A DNA stretch of 64,000 bases from Ideonella benzenivorans. Lineage in GTDB: Bacteria > Pseudomonadota > Gammaproteobacteria > Burkholderiales > Burkholderiaceae_C. This document shows positions 51,104-59,428 of this stretch, piece after piece (the first letter of the stretch is position 1; every line of letters starts with the position of its first letter). Location of the stretch: contig NZ_JAGWCB010000010.1 in the NCBI RefSeq assembly GCF_020387415.1, forward strand, positions 434,001 through 498,000, written 5' to 3'. The position numbers and the translations under genes are program-made. The notes below the pieces were generated by a model that was given only the letters and a program-made list of their open reading frames with translations, did not search any database and was not told the DNA's origin.

Positions 51104-51177
51104 CGGAGGAACTCCCGAGTGTCGATCAAAGAAAACGCGCAGCGGGCCGGCGCGTCAGCACCGGCCCGGGAGCGGGC

Positions 51178-52113
51178 TTACTTCTTGGCCGCGTAGTCTT
51201 CCATCGGCTTGTCGTTCGGGTGCGCCCAGGCGTCCTTCGTGGCGGCCGACAGAGCCAGACCCACCGGCACATTGGCGGGGGGGATCGGCTTCATGAACCA
51301 CTTGTCATAGAGCTTGGCCAGGTCGCCGTTCTTCATCATGCCCTTGATGCTGTCGTCCACCGCGGTCTTGAAGGCGGGGTCGTCCTTGCGCAGCATGCAG
51401 GCGATCGGCTCAACCGACAGCACTTCGCCGACGATCTTGAAGTCCTTGGGGTTCTTGGACTTGCTGATGTTGCCCGCCAGGATCTGGCCGTCCATCACGA
51501 AGGCATCGGCGCGGCCCGATTCCAGCAGCAGGAAGCTGTCGGCGTGGTCCTTGCCATAGAGCTCCTTGAAGTCGATGCCGGTGGCGCGCTCGTTCTTGCG
51601 CAGGGTCTGCACCGAGGTCGTGCCGGTGGTGGTGGCCACGGTCTTGCCAGCCAGGTCCTTGATGGACTTGATGTTCGAGTTGGCCTTGACGGCGATGCGC
51701 ACTTCCTCCACGTAGGTCGTCACGGCAAAGGCGACGTCCTTCTGGCGGGCGCGGTTGTTGGTGGTGGAGCCGCATTCCAGGTCCACGGTGCCGTTTTGCA
51801 CCAGCGGGATGCGGTTCTGCGAGGTGACCGGCTGGTACTTCACAGTGATCGAGCTCATGCCCAGCTTCTTGCGGATGTCCTGCGCCACGCGCTCGGCCAT
51901 CTCGGTGTGGAAGCCCACGTACTTGCCGGCGCCGACCGTGTAACCCAGCGCGCCGGAGGACTCGCGCACCCCCAGCGTGATGGTGCCGGTGTCCTTGATC
52001 TTCTTCAGGGTGTCCGTCGTCTCCGCGTGCGCGGCGCCGCCCAGCACGGCGGAAAAGACCGCCAACGCAAGCGCGGTACGGCGGGTCGGGGAAGAGATAC
52101 GGGTTGGTGTCAT
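51178..52113 (-). CDS. gltI: Glutamate/aspartate-binding protein GltI
   Basis: A 311-residue periplasmic binding protein (PBP2 GltI group) with a signal peptide ending near GGAAHAE. It shows ITLGVRESSGALGYT, YQPVTSQNRIPLVQNGTVDLECGST and FLLLESGRADAFVMDG, typical of glutamate/aspartate binders. The ATG at 52113 lies five bases after GGAG; a GTG directly upstream is too close to it. Confidence 0.93.
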   Translation of the reverse strand: MTPTRISSPTRRTALALAVFSAVLGGAAHAETTDTLKKIKDTGTITLGVRESSGALGYTVGAGKYVGFHTEMAERVAQDIRKKLGMSSITVKYQPVTSQNRIPLVQNGTVDLECGSTTNNRARQKDVAFAVTTYVEEVRIAVKANSNIKSIKDLAGKTVATTTGTTSVQTLRKNERATGIDFKELYGKDHADSFLLLESGRADAFVMDGQILAGNISKSKNPKDFKIVGEVLSVEPIACMLRKDDPAFKTAVDDSIKGMMKNGDLAKLYDKWFMKPIPPANVPVGLALSAATKDAWAHPNDKPMEDYAAKK

Positions 52114-52157
52114 CACAACTCCATCAAGGTCAAAGAAAACCGGGAACCGTCACACCC

Positions 52158-53105
52158 TCACGGCGAGGGGCGATCGTCCGGCTGGCGGAACAATTTGAGC
52201 AGAGCTTCCGACGCAGGCCAATTCAGGTTGAGCCCGCGGGGCGGAATGGGCCGCTGAAACCAGCGGGTGTAGATTTTCATGGCTTCGCCCGAGGTCATCA
52301 CCCGGGTCAGCGCCCGGTCCACCACGGCTTTGAAGCCCGGGTCGTCCTTGCGCATCATGCACCCATAGACCTCGGCCGACATCGGCGTGCCGGTGACGAT
52401 CCAGTCGTCCGGGTTGCGCGCCTTGGCCCGCTCACCATAGAGCAGCGCGTCATCCAGCATGAAGGCATCCACCTGGCCGTTTTCCAGCGCCTGGAAGGCG
52501 TCACCGTGGTCGCGCGCGGCCAACAACTGGATGCGCCCGCCGTGGGCCTCGTTGTAGCTGCGCAGCAGACGCTCGGAGGTGGTGCCAGCCGTGACCACCA
52601 CACGCCGGCCCGCCAGCTCGGAAAAATCGCGCAGCCCACTGTCGCGCTTGACCAGCAGCCGGGTGCTGACCACGAAGAAAGAGGTTGAGAACGCCACCTG
52701 CCGGCCGCGCTCCACCGTGTGCGAGGTGGAGCCGCATTCCAGATCGACCGTGCCGTTCTGCACCAGCGGAATGCGGTTTTGCGAGGTGACCGGCACCAGA
52801 CGCAGCGTCAGCGCCGGCAGCTTCAGCTCGGCCTTGATCGCATCGACCACCTTGAGCATCAGGTCCTGCGAATAGCCCACCACCTGGCGCTTGTTGTCGT
52901 AGTACGAGAACGGCACCGAAGACTCGCGGTGGCCCAGGTTGATGGTGCCCGTCTCGGCAATGCGGGCCAGGGTGGGCGATTCCGGCTGGGCCGGGCTGGT
53001 TGGCGCCTGCGGCGCGCCCCAGGCAGCCACGCCAGCGCCCATGCCCACGGCGGCCAGGCCCAGGGCCAGGCAGCAGGACAAGAGGGAGCGGCGCGCCGAA
53101 AACAT
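52158..53105 (-). CDS. Second GltI-like amino acid-binding protein
   Basis: A 315-residue paralog of GltI that shares TSQNRIPLVQNGTVDLECGST and the overall fold, but has a different signal region (MFSARRSLLSCCLALGLAA) and ligand-contact loops. It is the first gene of the operon and may widen substrate range with the same GltJKL. The ATG at 53105 lies only two bases after the predicted sigma-54 start, so the mRNA could be nearly leaderless; no clear ribosome site is seen. Confidence 0.87.
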   Translation of the reverse strand: MFSARRSLLSCCLALGLAAVGMGAGVAAWGAPQAPTSPAQPESPTLARIAETGTINLGHRESSVPFSYYDNKRQVVGYSQDLMLKVVDAIKAELKLPALTLRLVPVTSQNRIPLVQNGTVDLECGSTSHTVERGRQVAFSTSFFVVSTRLLVKRDSGLRDFSELAGRRVVVTAGTTSERLLRSYNEAHGGRIQLLAARDHGDAFQALENGQVDAFMLDDALLYGERAKARNPDDWIVTGTPMSAEVYGCMMRKDDPGFKAVVDRALTRVMTSGEAMKIYTRWFQRPIPPRGLNLNWPASEALLKLFRQPDDRPSP

Positions 53106-53117
53106 GGGGGCCACTCT

Positions 53118-53133
53118 TGCAGGCAACGTGCCA
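53118..53133 (-). promoter_or_regulatory. Predicted sigma-54 promoter of the glt operon
   Basis: On the minus strand TGGCACGTTGCCTGCA has a full TGGCACG -24 box and GC exactly 10 bp after the GG. The predicted start is near 53107. The two symmetrical sites at 53224-53267 lie about 123 and 155 bp upstream, a normal enhancer distance. Confidence 0.68.
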
Positions 53134-53223
53134 GGCCCATTGATGCGGCGCAACACGCACCCAAGTGCCTGTCGCATCATGGGCGCTGGTCTGACGGCCG
53201 CCCACCCGGCGGCCCCACCACGG

Positions 53224-53267
53224 ACGGATTTCCGTTCGCCCGTCGATCCAGGCGGACGGAAATCCGT
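53224..53267. promoter_or_regulatory. Paired enhancer-like sites upstream of the glt promoter
   Basis: ACGGATTTCCGT (53224-53235) and ACGGAAATCCGT (53256-53267) are reverse complements of each other; each is an ACGGA-N2-TCCGT dyad. Their centres are 32 bp apart, about three helical turns, so both lie on the same DNA face. This fits binding of a dimeric sigma-54 activator such as the DctD-like protein at 58094. Confidence 0.55.
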
Positions 53268-53339
53268 TCATCCCCGCCTCTCCCCTGCCCTCCCCGCCCG
53301 GCCCCCCCCAAAGGCGCCGCTTTGCGCTAGGGTTGGCCC

Positions 53340-53711
53340 ATGCAAAACCTGCTTCTTCTGCTGCAGGGCCTGGAGGTGGAACTGCACCACCCCGGCACAC
53401 GCTGCAGCCCCGCGCGCCTGGACGCGCTGCTCCATCCCCAATTCCACGAGATCGGCCGATCCGGCCGCGCCTACGACCGCGAAACGGTGCTGGGCTTCCT
53501 CGCCTCCCTGAGCGAGCACCCGCCGGTGGAGTCGGAGGGGTTTGAGGTGGCGCTGCTGGCGCCCCAAGTCGCCCTGCTGACCTACCGCAGCGCCCATCGG
53601 CGAGCCGATGGGACTTTGCATCTGCACACCCATCGCTCGTCGGTGTGGGTGCAGGACGGCGGTGGGTGGCGGCTGAGGTATCACCAGGGAACGCCGTCAT
53701 CCTCAAATTGA
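53340..53711 (+). CDS. DUF4440 / NTF2-like protein
   Basis: A 123-residue protein matching the DUF4440 branch of the NTF2-like fold: DALLHPQFHEIGRSGRAYDRETVLGFL and a C-terminal SSVWVQDGGGWRLRYHQGTP. Function is not known; such proteins often bind small ligands or act as accessory units. It diverges from the glt operon across the enhancer region and is the last high-GC gene before the cassette array. Confidence 0.8.
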   Translation: MQNLLLLLQGLEVELHHPGTRCSPARLDALLHPQFHEIGRSGRAYDRETVLGFLASLSEHPPVESEGFEVALLAPQVALLTYRSAHRRADGTLHLHTHRSSVWVQDGGGWRLRYHQGTPSSSN

Positions 53712-53881
53712 CGGACTCAAGCCCGCTTTGTCTCGATGAGCCATTTGTCGTTCTGTTACGCAGTGATACCGTGTGAGGAATTGATCGGAAATTCAACCGC
53801 GACAGCTACATGGCGAAGATTCAATCGGGGATGTTCGGGAGCACCCCAGTTGTTGGTGGCGCAAAGTGGGGTCGATAACTA

Positions 53882-53888
53882 GTTAGGC
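53882..53888 (+). other. First cassette core site (GTTAGGC)
   Basis: GTTAGGC matches the GTTRRRY core that begins integron cassettes and lies 15 bp before the acetyltransferase start. The 170 bp to the left (53712-53881) show no gene and no clear attC partner, so this may be the end of an attI site or of a lost upstream attC. Confidence 0.55.
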
Positions 53889-53902
53889 ATCAAGAAATCC
53901 TT

Positions 53903-54313
53903 ATGCACATTATCGAGAACCCTCCGGTCAAAAGACTTATGCCCCTGCAAGAGATGCTTGAGCGCGAGCGTGCTCCAGGCATCGTTGACATTTGGGTGTG
54001 TGTCAAACCGTACTACCTTGCCATCGAACATGATGGCGACATAGTTGGCGTCGCTTCCATTAGCATGGGCGAGGATGTAGCAGAAATCTACAAAATCTAT
54101 GTTTTGCCAAATCATAGAAGGAGCGGTTTTGGTAAGGCGTTGTTTGGCGAGACACTGAATCGCCTGTTCAACAGTGGAATTAGCGAAATCCTTGTGGAGA
54201 CTGCTAGCGCAGAAGGCTTTGCACTTGTTAAATCTTCGGCTTCCAATTTTCAGCTGGTTGAATACGGCCCTGATAAATATGGCATCCAACTTAATGTGCG
54301 GACTGACACGTAA
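53903..54313 (+). CDS. GNAT-family N-acetyltransferase (cassette 1)
   Basis: A 136-residue GNAT protein. The acetyl-CoA-binding pattern is clear: IVGVASISMGEDVAEIYKIYVLPNHRRSGFGKALF (motif A, RRSGFGK, about residues 72-90), followed by the ILVETAS beta strand. The substrate is unknown; cassette-borne GNATs include antibiotic and toxin-modifying enzymes, but nothing here points to one. The G+C and codon use are much lower than in the flanks. It lies 15 bp after the core site and ends 60 bp before attC1. Confidence 0.85.
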   Translation: MHIIENPPVKRLMPLQEMLERERAPGIVDIWVCVKPYYLAIEHDGDIVGVASISMGEDVAEIYKIYVLPNHRRSGFGKALFGETLNRLFNSGISEILVETASAEGFALVKSSASNFQLVEYGPDKYGIQLNVRTDT

Positions 54314-54372
54314 AGTGCAACACCCAAAACTGTCGGTCAGGGCATCATGAAAGCCTTCCACCTCGCGCCCCA

Positions 54373-54485
54373 GCCTAACTGTCGGTTCAACGCGGACGCC
54401 AACATAGGCCATGCCTTCGGCATTTTCACGGCCTATGTTGGTTCCCTCCAGCCTTCGGCTTCCGGCGCCGGTTAACCTGGGCGTT
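54373..54485 (+). repeat. attC site 1 (interrupted in its R' core)
   Basis: Starts with the inverse core GCCTAAC (54373-54379), followed by CGGTTCAACGCGGACGCC. It ends with GGCGCCGGTTAACCTGGGCGTT, which pairs back with one bulged base, the usual attC hallmark. Inside lies a further dyad, AACATAGGCC (54401-54410) with GGCCTATGTT (54430-54439). The R' core is split: GTT at 54483-54485 is followed by the inserted element, and GTTAGCC resumes at 54644-54650. Confidence 0.75.
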
Positions 54486-54643
54486 GAGGCTGTAGCAAAA
54501 CCCTTTGAAGCGCTGATTAGATGCTTGTGCTGAAAGATCGAACGCTCAGATCGACCGAGGATCGCCGATCGAGGGATGGGCAAGGGGTGAAGGACCCCTG
54601 GATTCCGAGTGGTTCTTCATGATCGGACTTTTTCTACAACCTC
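54486..54643. mobile_element. ~158-bp MITE-like element, copy a, inserted in an attC core
   Basis: The ends GAGGCTGTAG and CTACAACCTC form terminal inverted repeats (9 of 10 pairs, continuing into an A/T run), and GTT is duplicated on both sides. The element is about 85-90% identical to copy b (55724-55880) by eye. It carries no complete gene; a short minus-strand frame reads RSERSIFQ. Length and ends fit a non-autonomous miniature transposable element that targets the attC core. Confidence 0.65.
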
Positions 54644-54665
54644 GTTAGCCCTCAGAGATGCAGTC

Positions 54666-55664
54666 ATGGCTACCCCTCGCGTTTTCATCAGCTCCACCTG
54701 CTACGACCTCAAGTACATCCGGGAGAACCTGCGGTACTTCGTCAAGACCCTCGGGTACGAGCCGATCCTCAGCGAAGACGGCAGCGTCTTCTACAGCCCC
54801 GCGCTCCACACTCATGATGCGTGCCTGACCGAGATCCCAAACACTCAGATGTTTGTGCTCATCATCGGCGGTCGTTATGGTGGAAAGTTTAAAGAGTTGG
54901 ACTCGTCGATAACTAATGCTGAGTACCGGGAAGCTGTTAGACTCAAGATCCCAGTGTTCGCTCTAGTGGACAGCGCCGTCTACAACGAACATCACCTCTA
55001 TCTCAAGAACGCAAAGAACACGGACGTCGACCTCACTAAACTGGTGTTCCCGGCCGTCGATTCCACCAAGGTTTTTGACTTCATTGACGAAGTCAGAGGT
55101 TCGACAATCAACAATGCCTTGGTTCCGTTCCGAGACTTCGGAGACATTGAGAGCTACTTGCGACAGCAGTGGGCAGCAATGATGTTTGACTTTCTCAGTC
55201 AGCGAAACGAGGGTCGGCGAGTTTCTGACACTCTCGCGACGCTCGCCGAGATGAACAGTCGTATCGAGATACTCTCAAAGCAGATCTTGGTGTCTGTCGG
55301 AACCGAGGATGCCAAGATTGATGCCGAGCTGTATGAAGAGATGCTCACGTCGGAGGCCATCCGCGACTTGGCGTATTGCAAGGTAAGGCCGACCCCAGTC
55401 CACGTCTTCGTCAATTCTTCCTATCGAGCCTGCGCCAAGTCACTCGGACTCAATCTCAAGATACTTGAGAGAGAGGGCAGCTCCATCTCTCCGAACGGCG
55501 AAATATCGAGGTATCGCTTCACCAAGCAATCCGCCGACTACAGGGCATTGAGACAAAACATGCTCGCGCTTCTCAAGGCTCGAGGAACAACGGCAGAGAA
55601 GTACCTCGGCAACCGGCCGAAAGCCATGCCGGGCGAACTTGAGCATGACGAAACTGAGGGCTAA
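54666..55664 (+). CDS. DUF4062-domain protein (cassette 2)
   Basis: A 332-residue protein whose first 90 residues match the DUF4062 pattern: RVFISSTCYDLKYIRENLRYFV, PILSEDGSVFY, and NTQMFVLIIGGRYGGK. This domain resembles TIR-like effector folds and often occurs in defence-related or stress-response proteins. The rest (about 100-332) has no recognised domain. It starts 16 bp after the GTTAGCC core and ends inside attC2, as cassette genes usually do. The ATG at 54666 is the first Met matching the domain start. Confidence 0.82.
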   Translation: MATPRVFISSTCYDLKYIRENLRYFVKTLGYEPILSEDGSVFYSPALHTHDACLTEIPNTQMFVLIIGGRYGGKFKELDSSITNAEYREAVRLKIPVFALVDSAVYNEHHLYLKNAKNTDVDLTKLVFPAVDSTKVFDFIDEVRGSTINNALVPFRDFGDIESYLRQQWAAMMFDFLSQRNEGRRVSDTLATLAEMNSRIEILSKQILVSVGTEDAKIDAELYEEMLTSEAIRDLAYCKVRPTPVHVFVNSSYRACAKSLGLNLKILEREGSSISPNGEISRYRFTKQSADYRALRQNMLALLKARGTTAEKYLGNRPKAMPGELEHDETEG

Positions 55665-55723
55665 TTCCTCCATCGAGTGGACATTCCCATACAAGCCGGG
55701 TCATGCCGCTCATGTCGAACGTT
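55659..55723 (+). repeat. attC site 2 (interrupted in its R' core)
   Basis: Begins GGCTAATTCCTCCATCGAG, overlapping the DUF4062 stop codon, and ends CTCATGTCGAACGTT. This is very close to the common attC layout GCTAACnnnTCCATCGAG...CTCATGTCAAACGTTAGGC. GTT (55721-55723) is followed by element copy b, and the core resumes as GTTAGTC at 55881-55887. Confidence 0.75.
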
Positions 55724-55880
55724 GAGGCTGTAGAAAAATCCGCTGAAGCGCCGATTTGATGCTTGGGCTGAAAAATCGACCGCTCGGATCGATCCAGGAT
55801 CGCCGATCGACGGCTGGGCAAGGGGTGAAAGACCCCTGAATTTTGGGTGGTTCTTGATGATCGGACTTTTCTACAACCTC
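55724..55880. mobile_element. ~157-bp MITE-like element, copy b, inserted in an attC core
   Basis: Same element as copy a, one T shorter near its right end, with the same terminal inverted repeats and the same GTT duplication. It is inserted at the identical place of a different attC site. The matching minus-strand frame again reads RSERSIFQ. Differences between copies suggest independent insertions, not an array duplication. Confidence 0.65.
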
Positions 55881-55897
55881 GTTAGTCATCCTCCATC

Positions 55898-56557
55898 ATG
55901 CGTAACCTCAAGTCTCTCGCTCTCGTTTTCATAGGTTTGGCATTCTTGGCGGGATGTGCAGGCCTGATGGCATGGGCTGTGTACGCCTTCTTTCAGTACC
56001 TCAACACCATTCCGAAAGAGCTTGCCGCGCCGCTGATAGCCGCTTCGGCTACCGTGTTTGTTGCCACGGCAACGGTAATGGTGGGTCGGTACTACGAGAG
56101 GAAGAAGGAACTCGACTCCCTGTACCGGGACAAGAAGACCGAGATCTATGATGAGTTCCTCAAGGAGTTCTTTGCGCTCTCTTTCAATTCTGGCGAGGAC
56201 AGCGCGAAGGCAGAGAAGGATCTGGTTCCTTTCTTTCGAGATTTCACGCGCAAGCTTGTCCTATGGAGCGGCCCAGAAGTAATCGAAGCTTTCGTCGCCT
56301 GGAAGGATCACCTCGCCAAGGGAAACCCAGACGCGAAGTCGATCTTCCTCACGGAAGCATTCCTGCTTGCAATCCGCAAAGACCTGCGACACACGAACAG
56401 GTCGCTCCGCAAAGGGTTCTTTGCTCGCCTGTTCCTTCGCGAGGGCGCGCTATTCCTTGCAATGGCGGAGAAAGATCCGAACGTTACGTTGTCTGCGCTC
56501 GCGGAGATTGAGAATGCACTTGCGCTGCAAGCAACAGCGGTTCAGAAAGGCAGCTAA
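55898..56557 (+). CDS. Two-TM membrane protein of unknown function (cassette 3)
   Basis: A 219-residue protein with two predicted membrane helices (about 6-30 and 38-63), then a charged cytoplasmic region (YYERKKELDSLYRDKKTEIYDEFLKEFF) likely helical or coiled-coil. A C-terminal domain of about 130 residues follows. No known family is recognised. The stop lies inside attC3 and the gene begins 11 bp after the GTTAGTC core, so it is a whole cassette. Confidence 0.75.
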   Translation: MRNLKSLALVFIGLAFLAGCAGLMAWAVYAFFQYLNTIPKELAAPLIAASATVFVATATVMVGRYYERKKELDSLYRDKKTEIYDEFLKEFFALSFNSGEDSAKAEKDLVPFFRDFTRKLVLWSGPEVIEAFVAWKDHLAKGNPDAKSIFLTEAFLLAIRKDLRHTNRSLRKGFFARLFLREGALFLAMAEKDPNVTLSALAEIENALALQATAVQKGS

Positions 56558-56613
56558 CACCCCCGTCAAGGGGACGTCCCCCAAGCGGGCGACCCATACG
56601 AAAGTTGTTAGGC
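56552..56613 (+). repeat. attC site 3 (intact)
   Basis: A compact 62-bp site from AGCTAAC (overlapping the stop of cassette 3) through GTCAAGGGGACGTCCCC to the complete core GTTAGGC (56607-56613). The internal GGGGACGTCCCC stem is characteristic. It is the only one of the three sites without an inserted element. Confidence 0.7.
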
Positions 56614-56661
56614 CACACAGAACAACCGTCCACCAGCATCAACACCTCAAGGGAGACCATC

Positions 56662-57366
56662 TTGGCCACAAGTGCAACATATCCGAAGATCGGCCGAAAG
56701 ATCTGGGCGCTGGTCCGAGATCGATTCAAGAAATCGTTGCCTTCAACCGTGACACCAACATTCATCGGCTCGTTGGCGACCATGACAGACGCGTCGGCAA
56801 AAGCGAATGTCATCAGTCCGCTTCGGCAACTTGGCCTACTGGACGACGCGAACAAGCCGACTGAACTGGCAAGTCGGTGGAGGCACGACGACGAGTACAA
56901 GTCCGTGTGCGACGAGATACGCAGCAAGACATATCCCAGCGAGCTGCTGGAAGCTTTCCCAGACGCCGATTCAGGCCAAAAGAAGCAGATTGAGACGTGG
57001 TTCATGAAGGTTGGCCACGTTGGCGAGTCAGCAGCGCGGCTGTACACAGACACGTACATGCTGTTGACGGAAGCCGACGCTGGGAAGCTTGCGGAGAAGG
57101 CATCGAACGGCGGCCAGGCCAAGGCCTCAGCGACGAAGACTCCTCAGAAGCGGCGCAGCGCTCAGAAGGTCGAGAAGTCGGACCAGCCACCTGCTCTTCC
57201 TGCACACCCGCCTGCGCCTGTGGATCCGCCACAAAGCCACGGAACTCGTCGTCTGCCGGCGATCCACATCGACGTTCAGGTTCACATCTCCCCAGAGACA
57301 CCACCCGAACAGATTGACCGAATCTTTGAGAGCATGGCCAAGCATCTTGGCACCTACATCAAGTAG
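56662..57366 (+). CDS. DUF5343 protein (cassette 4, first gene)
   Basis: A 234-residue protein. The first 150 residues match the DUF5343 pattern: YPKIGRKIWALVRDRFKKSLP, ISPLRQLGLLDDANKPTELASRWRHDD, SELLEAFPDAD and a final helix (ESAARLYTDTYMLLTEAD). A basic, Pro/Ala-rich linker (about 152-205) and a short C-terminal segment (AIHIDVQVHISPETPPEQIDRIFESMAKHLG) follow. Function is unknown. The start is the TTG at 56662, seven bases after GGGAGA; the open frame extends upstream into attC3. It lies 4 bp before the next gene. Confidence 0.78.
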   Translation: MATSATYPKIGRKIWALVRDRFKKSLPSTVTPTFIGSLATMTDASAKANVISPLRQLGLLDDANKPTELASRWRHDDEYKSVCDEIRSKTYPSELLEAFPDADSGQKKQIETWFMKVGHVGESAARLYTDTYMLLTEADAGKLAEKASNGGQAKASATKTPQKRRSAQKVEKSDQPPALPAHPPAPVDPPQSHGTRRLPAIHIDVQVHISPETPPEQIDRIFESMAKHLGTYIK

Positions 57367-57370
57367 ATTA

Positions 57371-57889
57371 ATGCCCGACCACCCGGTTACAGACGTTCTA
57401 TCGCTTGCGGCTTCTCTCCAAAAGGCAGCGGCTGATGTTGTGCGACCATCGTCGGAGATCGCGCCATCTCGCAGCGAGCCCATTGTCTATATGGCCTTAG
57501 TACGAGGGACAAGGGGCTACATTGAGCGAGTTGCGCACCAAGTAAATGGTGCCTACGCCAACGGCTGGTACGACGCAAGCGCCGTTATGCTCCGCCGGCT
57601 GATCGAGACACTCATCATTGAGTGCTTTGAGGCCCACAAAATTGAGGCCAAGATCAAGGACTCCAGCGGGAACTACTACTTCCTGAAAGACTTGGTCGAT
57701 CTGGCGTTGAGTGAGCACTCTTGGACACTAGGAAGAAGCGTGCGATCGGCTCTTCCAAAGCTCAAGGAGGTCGGCGATAAATCTGCTCACAGCCGCCGAT
57801 ACAACGCGCACCGGGAGGACATAGACAAGCTACTCAGAGAGATACGAGACACAGTGCAAGAGCTACTCGTGCTCGCTCGATTGAAGTAG
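57371..57889 (+). CDS. HEPN/DUF4145-like protein (cassette 4, second gene)
   Basis: A 172-residue, mostly helical protein. The segment YDASAVMLRRLIETLIIECFEAHKIEAKIK and the C-terminal LKEVGDKSAHSRRYNAHREDIDKLLREI resemble DUF4145/HEPN-type domains, with GDKSAH at the usual GNxAxH position and an R-x4-H (RRYNAH) pattern. HEPN proteins often are RNases in toxin-antitoxin or defence systems; that role is inferred here. The ATG is 4 bp after the DUF5343 stop, so the two form an operon. An IS3-type end begins one base after the stop. Confidence 0.72.
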   Translation: MPDHPVTDVLSLAASLQKAAADVVRPSSEIAPSRSEPIVYMALVRGTRGYIERVAHQVNGAYANGWYDASAVMLRRLIETLIIECFEAHKIEAKIKDSSGNYYFLKDLVDLALSEHSWTLGRSVRSALPKLKEVGDKSAHSRRYNAHREDIDKLLREIRDTVQELLVLARLK

Positions 57890-57890
57890 C

Positions 57891-58058
57891 TGAACCGCCC
57901 CGGATTTCACGGAGGCCAGTTGGCTAAGTGTCAGGCCACGGCCTTGTCGTAACTGTCCCCCATGGAGCCCACGTATGGTTCGATAGCCTGCTGACTTGGC
58001 TGCTGTTGGTTGGTCCGCCCGCCGTGTCTGCGGCCTACTTTGCTGCTTTGCAGCGGCG
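57891..58058 (-). pseudogene. Remnant of an IS3-family insertion sequence
   Basis: TGAACCGCCCCGGATTTCACGGAGG at 57891-57915 resembles the terminal repeat of IS3-family elements of this group. On the minus strand a short frame reads QAIEPYVGSMGDSYDKAVA and then stops (57931-57933), which is the DDE transposase block normally reading GSVGDSYDNALAE. The rest of the transposase and the other end are missing. It separates the cassette array from the DctD-like gene. Confidence 0.65.
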
Positions 58059-58093
58059 CGGCTTCCCAACTTCAGCCCTTGAGTCCTGAGCCA

Positions 58094-59424
<1,331 letters not shown>

Positions 59425-59428
<4 letters not shown>

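Larger units (their letters stand above)
53882..57890 (+). mobile_element. Integron-type gene cassette array without integrase in the window
   Basis: Four same-strand gene units are separated by attC-like sites with GTTRRRY-type cores at 53882, 54644 (after removing the inserted element), 55881 (likewise) and 56607. G+C falls to about one half, compared with over two thirds outside. No intI is present on either side, so this is either a cluster of attC sites lacking an integrase or the remnant of an integron. The right end is cut by an IS3-family fragment one base after the last stop codon. Confidence 0.8.

Noticed and set aside
53756-53764. GTTACGCAG, also found in the class 1 integron attI site
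   Set aside because: Only nine bases match, and the distance to the GTTAGGC core is about 120 bp instead of about 30, so it is probably chance.
53879-54583. Minus-strand frame of 234 codons across cassette 1 and attC1
   Set aside because: It runs through an attC and part of the MITE-like element and is opposite a clear GNAT gene; its only repeated part (RSERSIFQ) comes from the element.
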